From Halichondria panicea (taxonomy: Eukaryota; Porifera; Demospongiae; Suberitida; Halichondriidae), in NCBI RefSeq assembly GCF_963675165.1, contig NC_087387.1, positions 3,275,501-3,339,500 on the forward strand: 64,000 nucleotides of DNA, read 5' to 3'. The position numbers and the translations under genes were made by a program. Below, piece by piece: positions 11,347 to 22,583 of the stretch (within the stretch, counting starts at the first letter, position 1; each line of letters begins with the position of its first letter). Under the pieces are notes generated by a model that worked only from the letters and a program-made list of their open reading frames with translations, had not been told where the DNA came from and did no database searches.

Positions 11347-11871
11347 ATAGCCAAACACGAGAAGGAAGAGTACTAAAAGACCTCCAAGAGGAACATAACC
11401 TTCACCAGATGGCCAACGAGAAAAGACTACTAAAGATCATCTTGAAGTAGTGAACAGTGATGCAATCAATTTCACTGTCAACATAGCCAAACCTAGACAT
11501 AGCCAAACCTAGACACAAAAGGAAAACCTACAGCAGCTTCTTGATATGATCCCATGGGACTGCTGAAAATAGCGTAGACTATAAGTAAGAAAATACAGTA
11601 AGGTCGTTAGGAAACTAACTAGGGAGGAACATCAAGTACGCCATCTACGCCATCTCCACACAGATCAAGCAAACGGAAGACACTCACATCTGCAGTGGAT
11701 AAGTACTTCGTTTGTTTCCGTATTTTTTAAAACAAGCAAACTATCTCTATGGAGGAAGTCACTATTGTAGAAGAGGATGTCCAATGAAGGCCATACCAGG
11801 GAGGTTAAAGAAGGAGCAAAGCAGCTCGCAATACCGTTCTATAACATCTCACTTCTCACTTCAAACCAGTA

Positions 11872-12617
11872 CAGTGCTCCAACCAAAGAGACTGGAACAG
11901 CGGGATGTATTATTTTAGTATAATATTATAAGACAGATACCTTGAGTTATAGCCAGCACAGTACAACAGAAGCAAAGAACCACACAAAACGCCACTTTGT
12001 TTTAACGTTTCAATAGCTTTGACACGCCCTCCATGATGTTTGATTTGACAATTGTGCAGTTGCAGTAGGCATCACAGTAGGCATCACATGAGCGATGATT
12101 TTATGATGTCACAAATCAGGGAAATTAATTGCTTACGTCAGCAAAAGTAGCAAAACAAGAAATTTGTGCAAGAAGGGCTGCTCTAAAGAAGGGCTGCTCT
12201 AGCAAACGAAGAGACTCTTGCAGTTTCTCTAAAGGAAAACTACACGTACAAAACTTCTATGCCTAACACATTTACTACCACATTTATTTCTCAGTACTTA
12301 CTAGTGTCTAAGACTTCCGCTGAGGCTTAAAAGTTGAGCAACATATTGTAGTAGTTTATGCACAAAAAAATTCAGATCTTAACTCAGGCTAGTTCTATGC
12401 CTAACATATTTTCGTCAGTGCTCTTCTTCAGGAAGCCATCTTGTAGTGATGATGTAATATGATGTAACAGGAGGTGGTCCAAGAGAAGAGAAGCGCCAAT
12501 ACTTTATCTTTCAATACCTGTACTCATATTGAACAAAACACTTATACTTTTAAAGCACTTATACTTTTAAAGATATGAACTGAAATGTGAAAAATAAAAT
12601 CTTTGGTTGGAGCACTG
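11872..12617. mobile_element. Tc1/mariner-type MITE, copy 2 of the CAGTG family
   Basis: The ends are CAGTGCTCCAACCAAAGA and its complement, flanked by TA on both sides (11870-11871 and 12618-12619). The right half matches the foldback copy at 24536-25756, for example the gatgtaacaggaggtggtcc segment. The left half is more diverged. Two 16-17 bp perfect tandem duplications lie within it. Confidence 0.75.
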
Positions 12618-12974
12618 TACTTTACCAGACGACACAAAAATGTATGTCAACCCAGTATTTTACAACTATAATAATACTAGTGTTCAAGCTGGCGCTGTGC
12701 TAATGCCTCTCGCCATGTTTTTGCTTTCGCTCAAGAGTGTTATCTATAATGAATTAAAGTTAGCTTATCAAAGTCACTGACAAGAAAAGACTTATTTACA
12801 TGCAGCTATTGTTGTTATTATGTGGCTTACCACAGGACCTCAAGAAAAAAGAAAATTGATTCTTCCAGGATCTGTAGTTCAGTGTATATAATATCTAAGA
12901 AGAAAAGACCAAGAAAAGACCTGTGTACTTGTTATCTACATGTATGTATTAGTTATTGCCCAGCCAGAGTGCAA

Positions 12975-13345
12975 CATGCCATATATTGCACTGGAGCAAT
13001 ATAATGCTCGAGGGCCGCAGGCCCCGAGGGCATTACGTCATCCAGTGCAATGAGGGCGCCTGCACCCAATGACGTTAAACTCGTCTGACTGGTCATATAA
13101 ATCGTAATAAAAGACATGTGTTTTGAAGGAATTTAGTGGTAAGGTTTTCTTCCCACTAGTAGTTGTAAAAGTAGTATCGGGACCAACTGAGTATGGGTGG
13201 GCCCAAATGGATATCTCTTAAAGAAATCTACTGCATTATTCAGTGCTAGCCATGGCAGTGATGAGCACTGGATTGCTTTGATCTGCCCATCTCATTTGTT
13301 GTGGGGACCTTAGAGAGATAAAATTATTTAATTCAATTCAATTCA
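12975..13345 (+). repeat. SINE-like dispersed repeat, copy 1
   Basis: It begins with an imperfect GC-rich hairpin (gagggccgcaggccccgagg, about 13010), includes cgtctgactggtcatataaa and tttgatctgccca, and ends in a short-unit tail of repeated aattc at about 13327-13344. Related copies lie at 20150-20600 and 46740-47070. The simple-repeat tail suggests retroposition. No internal RNA polymerase III boxes were recognised with confidence. Confidence 0.5.
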
Positions 13346-13589
13346 ATGTTGTGTTCTGGACAATGACATACTACTATGTATTATGTTATGTAATAGATCT
13401 TGCATCTTAAAACGAGAAGCGTGGGTATAAAAGGGGAAGGGCCCGGCCAAAAAATGGCAACCAGGACGCGTTTATTTTTCTCTGCGAGCACTAAGAAAGT
13501 CACTTCATAGCTGCCTTGTACAGCTCTGCCACACTTATATGGGCGTATAGATGCGCTTCTCATCATTGCACACGTAGCGTTGAGTTAAA

Positions 13590-15895
13590 AATGGCAACTA
13601 CTTCTTTGAGAAAGCGTGTGAGATACACTCTTGATATGGACCAAGTGGAGAAAGAAGCTTTCCAGCAGAGGCTATTGAGGCTATTGACACCAGCACAACA
13701 CTCTGTTTCTCCATCTCTGGCTCTCATCCCACCCCCCCTGTTATTAGTGATTGCTCAGCTGTGAAATCTTTCATGACGACTAAGAATAGCAGCTAAGAAT
13801 AGCAAGAGTAAAGAGTATCGTTCTTATAGGCGTGTACAAAGACGAACCAACCTGTACCCCAGACAAGGATTTGGTGAAAGGGCTTGCCACGCCATGTCAG
13901 TGTGGTGCGGCAAGAAGTACCTGGGAGCTTGAATCTGTTAAACAAGAAACTGTATATTTTATAGAAAGGGCGAGCTCTCTTCCATTGTCGACAACGACGT
14001 GGTCGAGTTCTCGTGTATTTGCAGGCCATTTTAGTGAACCAAAAGTATGATTTACCCAATATTTTCTTCGCCAGGTGTGTTAATAGTATCTTTGTGTGCG
14101 GAGGATGGTTCATGGATTTACATGTGCTGGGCTTCTGCCATCCCAATATACCAACTTTACTCAGTTTTGTCGGTTAGGAAACGTTGGGCACAGTTACATT
14201 CGACAAGCAGTTACATTCGACAAGGTCTGTTCTGCTAATACTTGTACTGACAGTACATTTCACATACAATGTATTTTCCGTAGTGTACCAAAAGCTGGGG
14301 TACATTGAGCACAAGATGTCTGCTGTGTATGTCTGCTGTGTATGATGTGATGCAACACCCAGAATATATCGCCAAAGGGGGAGAGGTGTGTTCCTTTGCT
14401 GTTGATGCCTCTTTGATATAGTGGGTCATCACTGATGCCCTACATGAGTCAACAGCCAATGTGTACCACACCACTGTACTTGCTTGTCTGGAAGGTAATG
14501 TAATGTGTCTTATTCATACGTATTTTGAGTGAACGCGTTTTCGCAGTACCAAGAAGATACTTGGTATCAACTCTTTCCCGGAATGATCACTCTACTGCTC
14601 AGACAAGGGAACTAGCGTGTACCAAGCTTGTTCTCCTTCAAGTGCATTGTTATTACTTGAGCGTACAATGTACATGACGTAGGTCTCAAAGTCCTTGAGG
14701 TAGCCCATGACATGCAGGCACAGGTGTCCAAATATGTGACAAATGAATTGGGGCTCATAAATTCCTACGATACTTGGCACGGTAAGATCAGTGTATACAT
14801 TATTATGCTGTAGTACATGTACGTACATGTGTATAATTCTGGTGTGTAGGTACAAAAAATAAGGCCTAGTTAGGGACAGAGGGAAGACGTGGTTCCCAGA
14901 ACTCACTGACAAACGTAAGTCGAATACTTGTATGCACGTCACAATTCAATTGTACATACACGTAATTATAGGGAAGAGTATCAAGATTTACCTCTACTGG
15001 TCAATGAAGAATTGTGAGGCCTCTCCTGATCAACTGCAGGATTTGATACTTAACATTCCAAATCACTATAAGCCAAAGGTAAATTGGGTACGTGTGTAAT
15101 GATATAATTATGCGTAACGAGTTCTCATTGTACATGTACATGAATTTGTGTAGGGAGAACACACCAATTGCCACACAACTTCGTCTTGCCACATGACGGC
15201 TCTACACCCCCAGCAAAGACAAGCTAACCTGTAGTAAGGCCACACAAGTAAGGCCACACAAGCTTTGATCAAGCACTTGAAGGCAACATACGTCTACCGA
15301 AACGCCCAATACTTTTGCAGAGTAAGTATTATGATTGTACATGTACGTATAATATACACTGTCACAACACACATACATGTGAGTATTGTGGTCATTGTTT
15401 TGTATTCAGTGTCGCGATACATACTGGGTCGAGTCCTTCAATCACCAGATGCTAACACCAGATGCTAACGTAACGTATTCACTTTTCGTCGAAGACATTT
15501 TTAATGCGAATGAATTTGGCCGTCCTGGACTGGGTAAGTACAACATTTTTTTTGTACTGTTACTTCATATCCTTGTGTCATTATAGAATGAGAATGTGAA
15601 TCGTTCGTACACTAGTATGAAAAAGGTCCGAGATCTACGCCGACCTGCAATGAAGGTGTTGGTGAAGAAGACCTACAATTTTGTTGATTTACTGTGGGCT
15701 ATGTATATTACCCAAAAGATACATGTAAGACTTTACACTGTATACGTTTATTTACGTACATTTTTTTATGTTAGAGAATTAGAGGACGAGAGTGACTATG
15801 AAAAGGACAGCTCAGATATTGAAGATGGGCTCCCGATTATTCAGACGATGACAATTTTGATGATAATTAATTCTGAGTTTACATGTACATAATTA
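13590..15895 (+). pseudogene. Multi-exon transposase remnant of the Kolobok-like element
   Basis: A start at 13590 opens a short basic N-terminus. Recognisable blocks follow in order: EYIAKGGEVCSFAVDAS (about 14360), ITDALHESTANVYHTTV (about 14430) with a splice-like gtaatg after it, TYWVESFNHQML (about 15420), NENVNRSYTSMKKV with RDLRRPAMKVLVKKT (about 15590-15670), and an acidic tail ELEDESDYEKDSSDIED (about 15775). The WVESFNHQ block followed by an RRP..K.LVKKT block is familiar from a family of animal transposases that I place with Kolobok. Between blocks the frame changes, partly by introns and partly by stops and 13-17 bp duplications. Unlikely to be functional. Confidence 0.6.
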
Positions 15896-15944
15896 TACAT
15901 GTACTTCTTCACTACTACATGATACGTACAGTCACTCAGTGGGG

Positions 15945-16600
15945 GTGGATTCGTTCTCCATATCTGACGGGTAGTCCGTCTCAGCCTCGAATGTTGACCG
16001 ATCGATAGTCCCGATAGGTGCTAGGGTACCTCGACCTAATCTCCTACAATGTGTGAAAGGTACAGTGTAATTATGTAATTGCCAATATAAGAGTTCACGT
16101 ACTGTAATGACACATTTTGGAATTATTTCCCGCCTATCTTGTATCGCTGTCCTGCGCTCCTTCCTTTCAAGGTATTCGTCGTCTACCCACACTCGTAAGT
16201 CACTCAGTAACCTCTTGTATAGCCTATGTCTCTGTATAGCCTATGTCTCTTCTCGTCATTGGCAGGATGAGGACCACAAGATCCTCGCAGGAAGTCTGGA
16301 CGCAACTGAGTGACACACGGGCAGTGATTCATGAACTGGGACCTCTGGGTTGTGTCGGTATCCACGAGGGTGGCCAGAGAAGTTTTCTAATGTTGAATAT
16401 CACATTTCTAGGACTTGATCTTGCTGTGACTCCGAGTCTGGGGTTTCTGGGTCGTCAGTAGTAATGGCTCAACTGGACAGAACAATTTGTCACGAAAGAA
16501 CTCGCTAGACTGGAAACCACTCTGGGCTCTGGGGACTGGCAAGTTGCCGTGTTGAGAGTTGTCCCGTTGGAATGCAATTAGAACAAACCACAAAATGAGT
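15945..16600 (-). pseudogene. Possible second, converging gene of the Kolobok-like element
   Basis: Minus-strand exons are suggested: about 16596-16411 (62 codons), and 16192-15932 with YLERKERRTAIQDRRE, ending in ENESTPTE and a stop. The charged composition and the position inside the terminal repeats suggest an accessory protein converging on the transposase. No domain is recognised; splice sites are not firm. Confidence 0.3.
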
Positions 16601-17884
16601 AATGCGTGGGTGATATTATTTCAGCCTCGATAACAGACCGCCAGTGATGTACTTATACTCGAGGCCGATAATATTTTTGTGCAGTAATACAGTCATGTAG
16701 TTAGCGCGTGGGCGGTGTGTGACGTTTACATTCTTGTGGCAGCGTGACATTCTTCACGCACTGGGACAACTCTCAACACAGCAGCCCTTTTTCCTGAGAG
16801 AAGGGGAGTGGTTTCCACTCGCGGAGTCTCCTAACAAATGTGTCAGGAAGTTGCTCACCTGTACGGTTCAAATGAATTATTTTGACTTTTTGTATTGTTT
16901 TACTCATGTATTGTTTTACTCACTGTCGTTCCATTGCTACTTGAACTACCTGAAGCCATTTGTAAAAAAACTTTTTGTCTGCCATGTGTTCTGGCCGGTA
17001 TTTTTTTTATAATATGTGTAAGTTAATCTATGTTGCGTATGTTGGGTGTATGTAGGTGAGCAAAGAGAGTTTGAATAAGCTGCCATTTGCAAAGCGCATG
17101 CTATGAATTACCCTTTTATACGCGTAATCAGGTACTAAACAATCGCGAACGTAGAGCAATACTTTAAAACCCACGCTTCTCGTTTAAACAGTAGTTTACT
17201 GTAGCTACTTATTCTCTCACAATCCTAGTGGTGACGGTAACAATCTGCAATTCAGAAATCACTCTGCCCACTATACTATGGCCGTTATGTCGGCCACTCA
17301 GAGAGTCATGTGTTATCTTAAAGATAAAAGGGGATAAAAGATTGTCTTCTTTTGCTACATTATGCGCTATATGGACAAAGTGATGCTTCATCATACAGCG
17401 AAGTCTCTCAACACCATTCGGTATGTTTCGATATTGATATTGAAATACGCATGGATAGACTCCGCTCCTTGCTCTCCTTGCTCTCCCATCAGTCACTCAA
17501 CAATGTGTTTTTCTAAGATGTGCATCTTCGGTATAACTGATGCACATGAATGTTGGGATGTGGGGATGTGCGTATCTGGGATGTGCGTATATGTGCGTAT
17601 CTGTACAAAAGATATATTATTAAAACTTGGCAAGCATTGACTAAACACTAATTTAAACACATTTTCTTTGAATCTTCTGTAAGTTAATAATACGAACCTG
17701 GAGAGTTAGATTTCCAACGAATGGAAAATTGTCGAGAGCTGGGCCATCCTCTTTCTTGAATCCTTTGATGATGGCTAAATCATTGGTGTGCACATACCAG
17801 TTTGTTTGCTTGCAGAGCTTTCTCCCGTGCGTCATGTGATGATTTTATATCTTGAACATTCATGCCCTGGCAAGAATTTACGGT

Positions 17885-18055
17885 GTTAGTGGTGAATTAT
17901 GCTTACTGTAATGATGATGTAATGTCTGTATTCTATTTAATTTTTTTATGTTTAGTTCTCTTTCTAGAACATTCTTTGAGTTTTCGTTTGTGTATAAATA
18001 CCCTGTATGAATCAGAGTTGAATTAAATTGAATCTTCTCAAGATATCACATTTGG
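17885..18055 (+). repeat. Ty3/gypsy 5' LTR with primer-binding site (second family)
   Basis: Begins about tgttagtggtg (17889) and ends gatatcaca, followed by TTTGGCGACGAGGAT at 18051-18065, a well-known type of gypsy primer-binding site. A tgtataaataccctg segment at about 17991 is a plausible TATA box. A related LTR lies inverted at 39833-39940. Confidence 0.7.
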
Positions 18056-18700
18056 CGACGAGGATTGTGGCTCACAATGGCAACCCCTGTGCTCGGAACT
18101 CTCACTGAATTCAATCCTGACACTCGTTGATCTCTAGCTACAAAAGAGCCCCTGCACTCTTGACCACTATTGGTCCAACTACGTATACTCTATTGAGTAA
18201 ACTGTTCGCACTTGCGGAAATTACTGCTGCTCTAACCAAGCACTTTGAACCAACTCGCCAACTCGGTCTGTGATCGCTGAACGATTTCATTTCCACAGAC
18301 GGAACCAAACCGCATCTAACTCGCCGCACTCCGGCAGGCTGCACTTCTTCATTGCAACTTCGAGGCATTCCTGGACGAAGCACTACGTGACAGGCTCCTA
18401 CGCACAGAAAAGAGACTACTGTCTGAAACTGACCTTGGCTCAAGGAATGGAAGCTGCAGATCGCAACACTCGCTCATTAAAAGGCATCAACTTACTAGTC
18501 GTACTGGTGGGAGGAAGCAACCCTGCTCACAATGTGGAAAGACTACCTATATACCATCATATACCATCTGAATGCCGTTTTAAAGATGCCGAATGCTATG
18601 CTTGTGGGCAAGAAGGGACACATCACTTCACTTCCCTGAACATAATTTCTGTTACAAGTTTACATCGAATGTGCATTAATAGTCTCTGTACCATGACTGT
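18056..18700 (+). pseudogene. Ty3/gypsy gag remnant with zinc-knuckle traces
   Basis: It begins ATGGCAACC at 18078 but meets stops quickly. A region near 18510-18620 contains CSQCGK in one frame and PSECRFKDAECYACGQEGTHH in fragments around it, as expected for a double CCHC zinc knuckle. The rest of pol is missing, and the EnSpm-type element starts soon after. Confidence 0.6.
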
Positions 18701-19027
18701 AGTATAATCAATGAAATTTGGAAGCAAAGCATATGTTTCAAATGTTTATGCATGCCTCCTCCAACATGCAAGATGATCAACACTGAAACCATAATTATGA
18801 ACCACTAACTCAGCCATGATGTATTTAATAGGATTGGCTTACATACAATAAATTTATAAGGCTCTTCATTGATAGCACCAGGGGCACTCCAGAGGGCCAG
18901 GGAGCACTCTTGTGCTCCTGATAGCACTCTTGTGCTCCTGATAGCACAAGAAAATATATAGAGGGCGATCATAATTCGAAAGTGCCAAGTCAGCATATGG
19001 AAACCTTCCTGTTAATATCACCATTCG
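18701..19027. other. Non-coding spacer with duplicated hairpin
   Basis: No gene. An 18-20 bp unit (agcactcttgtgctcctgat) is tandemly doubled at about 18903-18945, and each unit is itself a small hairpin (gagcac / gtgctc). Confidence 0.4.
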
Positions 19028-22000
19028 ATTTTAGTATGGCGTCTATGTCCTCCGTCTATGTCCTCTTCATATGAGCATCGATCTTTCAGTGAGAGATCCA
19101 GAGTCAGAAAAACGTCATGTGGACACTGCGATCAACAACTTTCTAAAACACAGTTTTATAAGCTCTACTTTGACAGAAAAAAACGTGTTTGGCAGTGTGA
19201 AAGTCTGCAATACAAAGGTGATTTGGATCAGATAGTGAAGACTTCCATTTCTCTGACTCAAGCCAATCTTCATTTTCATCCCAGGCCCAGTCATCCCAGG
19301 CCCAGTCATGCCATGAAATGGGTTAGTTGCGTAGAACCTTCAGATCTGTATTGTATGGATGCAATAGAGCTACTTCAATAGAGCTACTTCAATAAGTTTT
19401 TTGACAAATCGTTCATGTTTCTTCAGACGATTCAACAACTCCTGAAGTAGAAGTTGATACAGAGGATATGGTAAGCATTTTAAGTTGTCAGTTAACTGTG
19501 TACTAACATTGCTAAATTCAGGATAATGTTTCTAGAACAGAGATGTTTCTAGAACAGAGATTTTGTTTGAAGATGAAGAGGAAGAGCACTTAACGAAATA
19601 CTCATTGCTTGTGGAAGGGTGTTTGAAATTCATTTTTTTATGGCAGTATGCTTTCAAGGTCTCGGATGTTGGACTATCAATTCTTTTTGCATTTGTAGCA
19701 CAGTCAATTGATGTCTTCGCAGCCTCTTAAAGACGTTGCTGCTCAGCTTCCTAAAACTGTATCGGCTGCTCAGGCAAGAATAGGAAAGACTGCTGATAAC
19801 TTCAAAAAATATGCCTGCTGTCCTTCTTGTAGTGAAATAGACCGATGTACAGTTGTCATTGGAGGCTTAGCCAAATCAATGAAATGCCCATTTCCAGATC
19901 ACCCTCAAAGATGGCAAACTGTAAGAACATCATCCGGTAGTACCATTCTTAAGATATAATTGACTACCTTAAAAAATTTTTGTCTCAGCCTGATTTCCAT
20001 AGAAAGTGTGAAGAGTGGCGACCACGAAAAACGGAAGCAAATATATTGGCCGACATATATGATGGTACCATTTGGAACCAGTTTCAAATAGTTAATGGTG
20101 TTAATGGTATCCCTTCCCTTTCTTATCGTTACCATACAACTATGCACTTAGTTATAGTTGTGACACATGCACGAGTGCCACATGGGATATATTGTCTCAG
20201 CCGCAGGCCTCGAGGGCAAAGGCACTACTGAGCCAATATATCCAATGTGCGCACGAGTGAGCTGTGTAACAACTGATTTATTGCATTCCTTGTGCATTCC
20301 TTTCCGTGTACACATCACTCCTTTTATAGGACAACTAGTTTCAACTACTTGTGGTGGCTGTGGAATGCACCCAGACGCATGAAAAACGTTTTTTGCCTAC
20401 CACTGAATCAGTGTTTATACTATAAAAGGGACAGTTTCAGGTTACTGGGTGCAGGGTTACTGGGTGGAGGGTGGGCTTTAGGTAACTTCAGCCATACTAT
20501 GCCAGTATCTAGGATAGTGGCACAGTTCAAGGCTTGACCTGTGCCATATGGCAGATATTGTCACAGTGTTTCCTTTGATCTGCCCACTCAAAATGCAACA
20601 ACTTTAAATGTGGACTGGTTTAGAATGTGGACTGGTTTAGACCGTTAAACTTGGTGTCCTTTACATTGCAATCAATAATTTACCAAGGAAGGATCGTTTC
20701 TTGCCTAACAACATAATGATCGTGGGAATTATTCCTGGACCACATGAACCTTCAAAGAATATTAACACATTTTTGTATCCGCTAGTAGAGGAATTAAAAC
20801 GTTTGTGGTCGGATGTTGTCCTTGAGATTGATAGTCCGTGCTGCTCTAATATGTGTTGCCTGCGACATCCCCGCGGCATGCAAAGTATGCGGATTTGTTG
20901 GCCATAAAAGGCTGCTCGAAGTGCTTAAAATCTTTTTCTACGGAACATTTTGGCGAAAAGGCCGACTTTTCCGGTTTTGATAGAGAAAACTGGGAATTAA
21001 GGAATGCGAACTCACACAGGCGTTTTGCAGAAAAACACGTTGCTGCTAAGACACAAGCAGCTCAAACTGTCATTGAACATGGTTGTAGGTACAGTTGCTT
21101 ACTTGAGTTGCCATTATTATTTGGATCCTGTTGCTGTGTGTCATTGACCCAATGCATAACCTTCTTTTGGGTACTGCTAAGCACATGGTACAAGCACATG
21201 GTACGCATTTGGAAAGAAAGAGAAGAGAAACAAAATCAGTTTGAAGAAATTCAATCACTTGTGGATTCCTTTGTAGTACCCAATGATGTTGGAAGGACAC
21301 CATCTAAAATATCCTCAGGATATTCTGGTTTTACTGCTGAACAATGGCGCAATTGGACTGTATTGTTTTCATCGCATTGTTTAAAGGATCTGCATGATTT
21401 CAACTGCTGGCAATTGTTCACCAAAGCTTGTTCACTTTTGTGTCGTCGCTTGCAACAGTTGCAGGAAGCAGATGAGCTGTTGATTAATTTATTTGAGCAG
21501 CTATATGGAAAGGAATACTGCAATATTAATCTTCATCTACATGCACACATGAAGACTTGCAGTACGGACCAGTTTATTCTTTTTGACTAAATGGAATTCT
21601 CGAGGCATACAAAACTAATAGCCACCAACTAATGCGTCGTTTTCTTAACTCTTGTGATTGCTCTGTACAATTTTGGCCGGAAGAATTCAAAAGTCAATGT
21701 TATCTTATTCCCCTGTCACATGAATCTTTACCTATCTTACTAAGCCTAAGTGGTAACGAAATTATTGAGCCATTGTCACCAGCCTTTGAAAAACATGTTA
21801 AAGATGACGTAAAGCAGATAATTGCTGAAACAGAATCTGTACAAACTTTTGAAGTTCTTACTCTGTTTCTCAAGTGCAATGCTCTGCATCCTTGATGAAA
21901 GTAAAGAACACGAATGGGATCGTTACTTTAGCTAAGTGCAACATTACGCAAGGTGTACAGCTTTTAATGAACAGCTTTTAATGAACGTAGTATGGTTGGT

Positions 22001-22230
22001 TGCTGTCAACTTCTTTGAAAGTCATGTTTGTAAAGTTTGGTATGGCAAACCCAAACCCATGGAAGTTTGGCCTGCTATACCTGTGCCAAACTTGTGTTAT
22101 ATTCCCGTCTCATTTATTGTCAGCAGGATTGCTTATCGTGACTGCTTATCGTGACTGTTGGGTAAATTTTGGAAGAGAAATTGGAACTGATCATGTAGTT
22201 GTTTGTTCACCAGTAGACCAGTAGATTAAT
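19028..22230 (+). pseudogene. Decayed EnSpm/CACTA-type Tnp2 transposase
   Basis: Domain order follows the Tnp2 lineage. There is an N-terminal CxxC region (CGHCDQQLSKTQFYKLYF, about 19122), then CCPSCSEIDRC (about 19813), then an exon with DFHRKCEEWRPRKTEANILADIYDGTIWNQF (about 19990), IIPGPHEPSKNINTFLYPL (about 20728), CVACDIPA and CGFVGHK (about 20855-20910), FSGFDRENWELR (about 20970), FVVPNDVGRTPSKISSGYSGF (about 21275), NINLHLHAHMKTC (about 21525), and a C-terminal half to 21895. Splice sites such as the ag at 19987 are plausible. It is broken by stops, by 13-15 bp tandem duplications (19036, 20609, 21180, 21960, 22130) and by a SINE-like insertion at about 20150-20600. Terminal inverted repeats were not located. 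Confidence 0.8.
20150..20600 (+). repeat. SINE-like dispersed repeat, copy 2, inside the Tnp2 gene
   Basis: The coding blocks before about 20125 (NGIPSLSYRYH) and after 20603 (TLNVDW) are adjacent in the transposase family, so the 450 bp between them is inserted. It contains a foldback around 20185-20255 (gggatatattg and ccaatatatcc arms, gcaggcctcgaggg loop) and the tttgatctgcccactca motif shared with copies 1 and 3. Confidence 0.55.
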
Positions 22231-22580
22231 TTAATTTGACCTTTTGTATAAATTTTATTGCAGTTGTGGTATAAATCAATAAAACAAGTATAGCACGGAA
22301 TACAATAATACAATGTCATATACAAAATGTATAACAGCCGCGTTCTTCACTCAACATTTCTATGATTATGAATCATATGCAGAATTAAGGTAATACATAA
22401 TTATGACGGTAATACATATGACGTACATGCACAAGCATTATAAGGCACAGTCATGATACATGTTGAATAGTTCAGCTGTTCATTTAGAAGCACATGGCCA
22501 GAACTCTGGTGCGCATGTCTACAAAACATCACATGACATACAATAAGTTCTAAGTACATAGGTCACAGGTTAGAGTCAGT
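22231..22580. other. Non-coding, probable 3' LTR side of the following gypsy element
   Basis: No coding region. Being directly downstream of a minus-strand pol, this is where a 3' LTR would lie, but no second copy is present in the window to confirm it. Confidence 0.3.
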
Positions 22581-22583
22581 TCA

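Larger units (their letters stand above)
13411..17183. mobile_element. Kolobok-like TTAA transposon, 3.8 kb
   Basis: Inverted ends ACGAGAAGCGTGGG and CCCACGCTTCTCGT lie just inside TTAA on each side (13407-13410 and 17184-17187). TTAA duplications are used by Kolobok and piggyBac elements. The coding remnants inside resemble the former rather than the latter. The LTR around it supplies the empty-site comparison. Confidence 0.8.
13344..17230 (+). repeat. Gypsy LTR fragment split by a TTAA-flanked transposon
   Basis: Bases 13344-13410 match 4396-4500 of the 5' LTR with a gap, and 17184-17225 match 4504-4550 (the gtagtttactgtag and ctcacaatccta segments). The two halves are separated by the element at 13411-17183. 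It is in the same orientation as the gypsy element starting at 4.4 kb and could be that element's 3' LTR displaced by later insertions, or an unrelated solo LTR. Confidence 0.65.
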
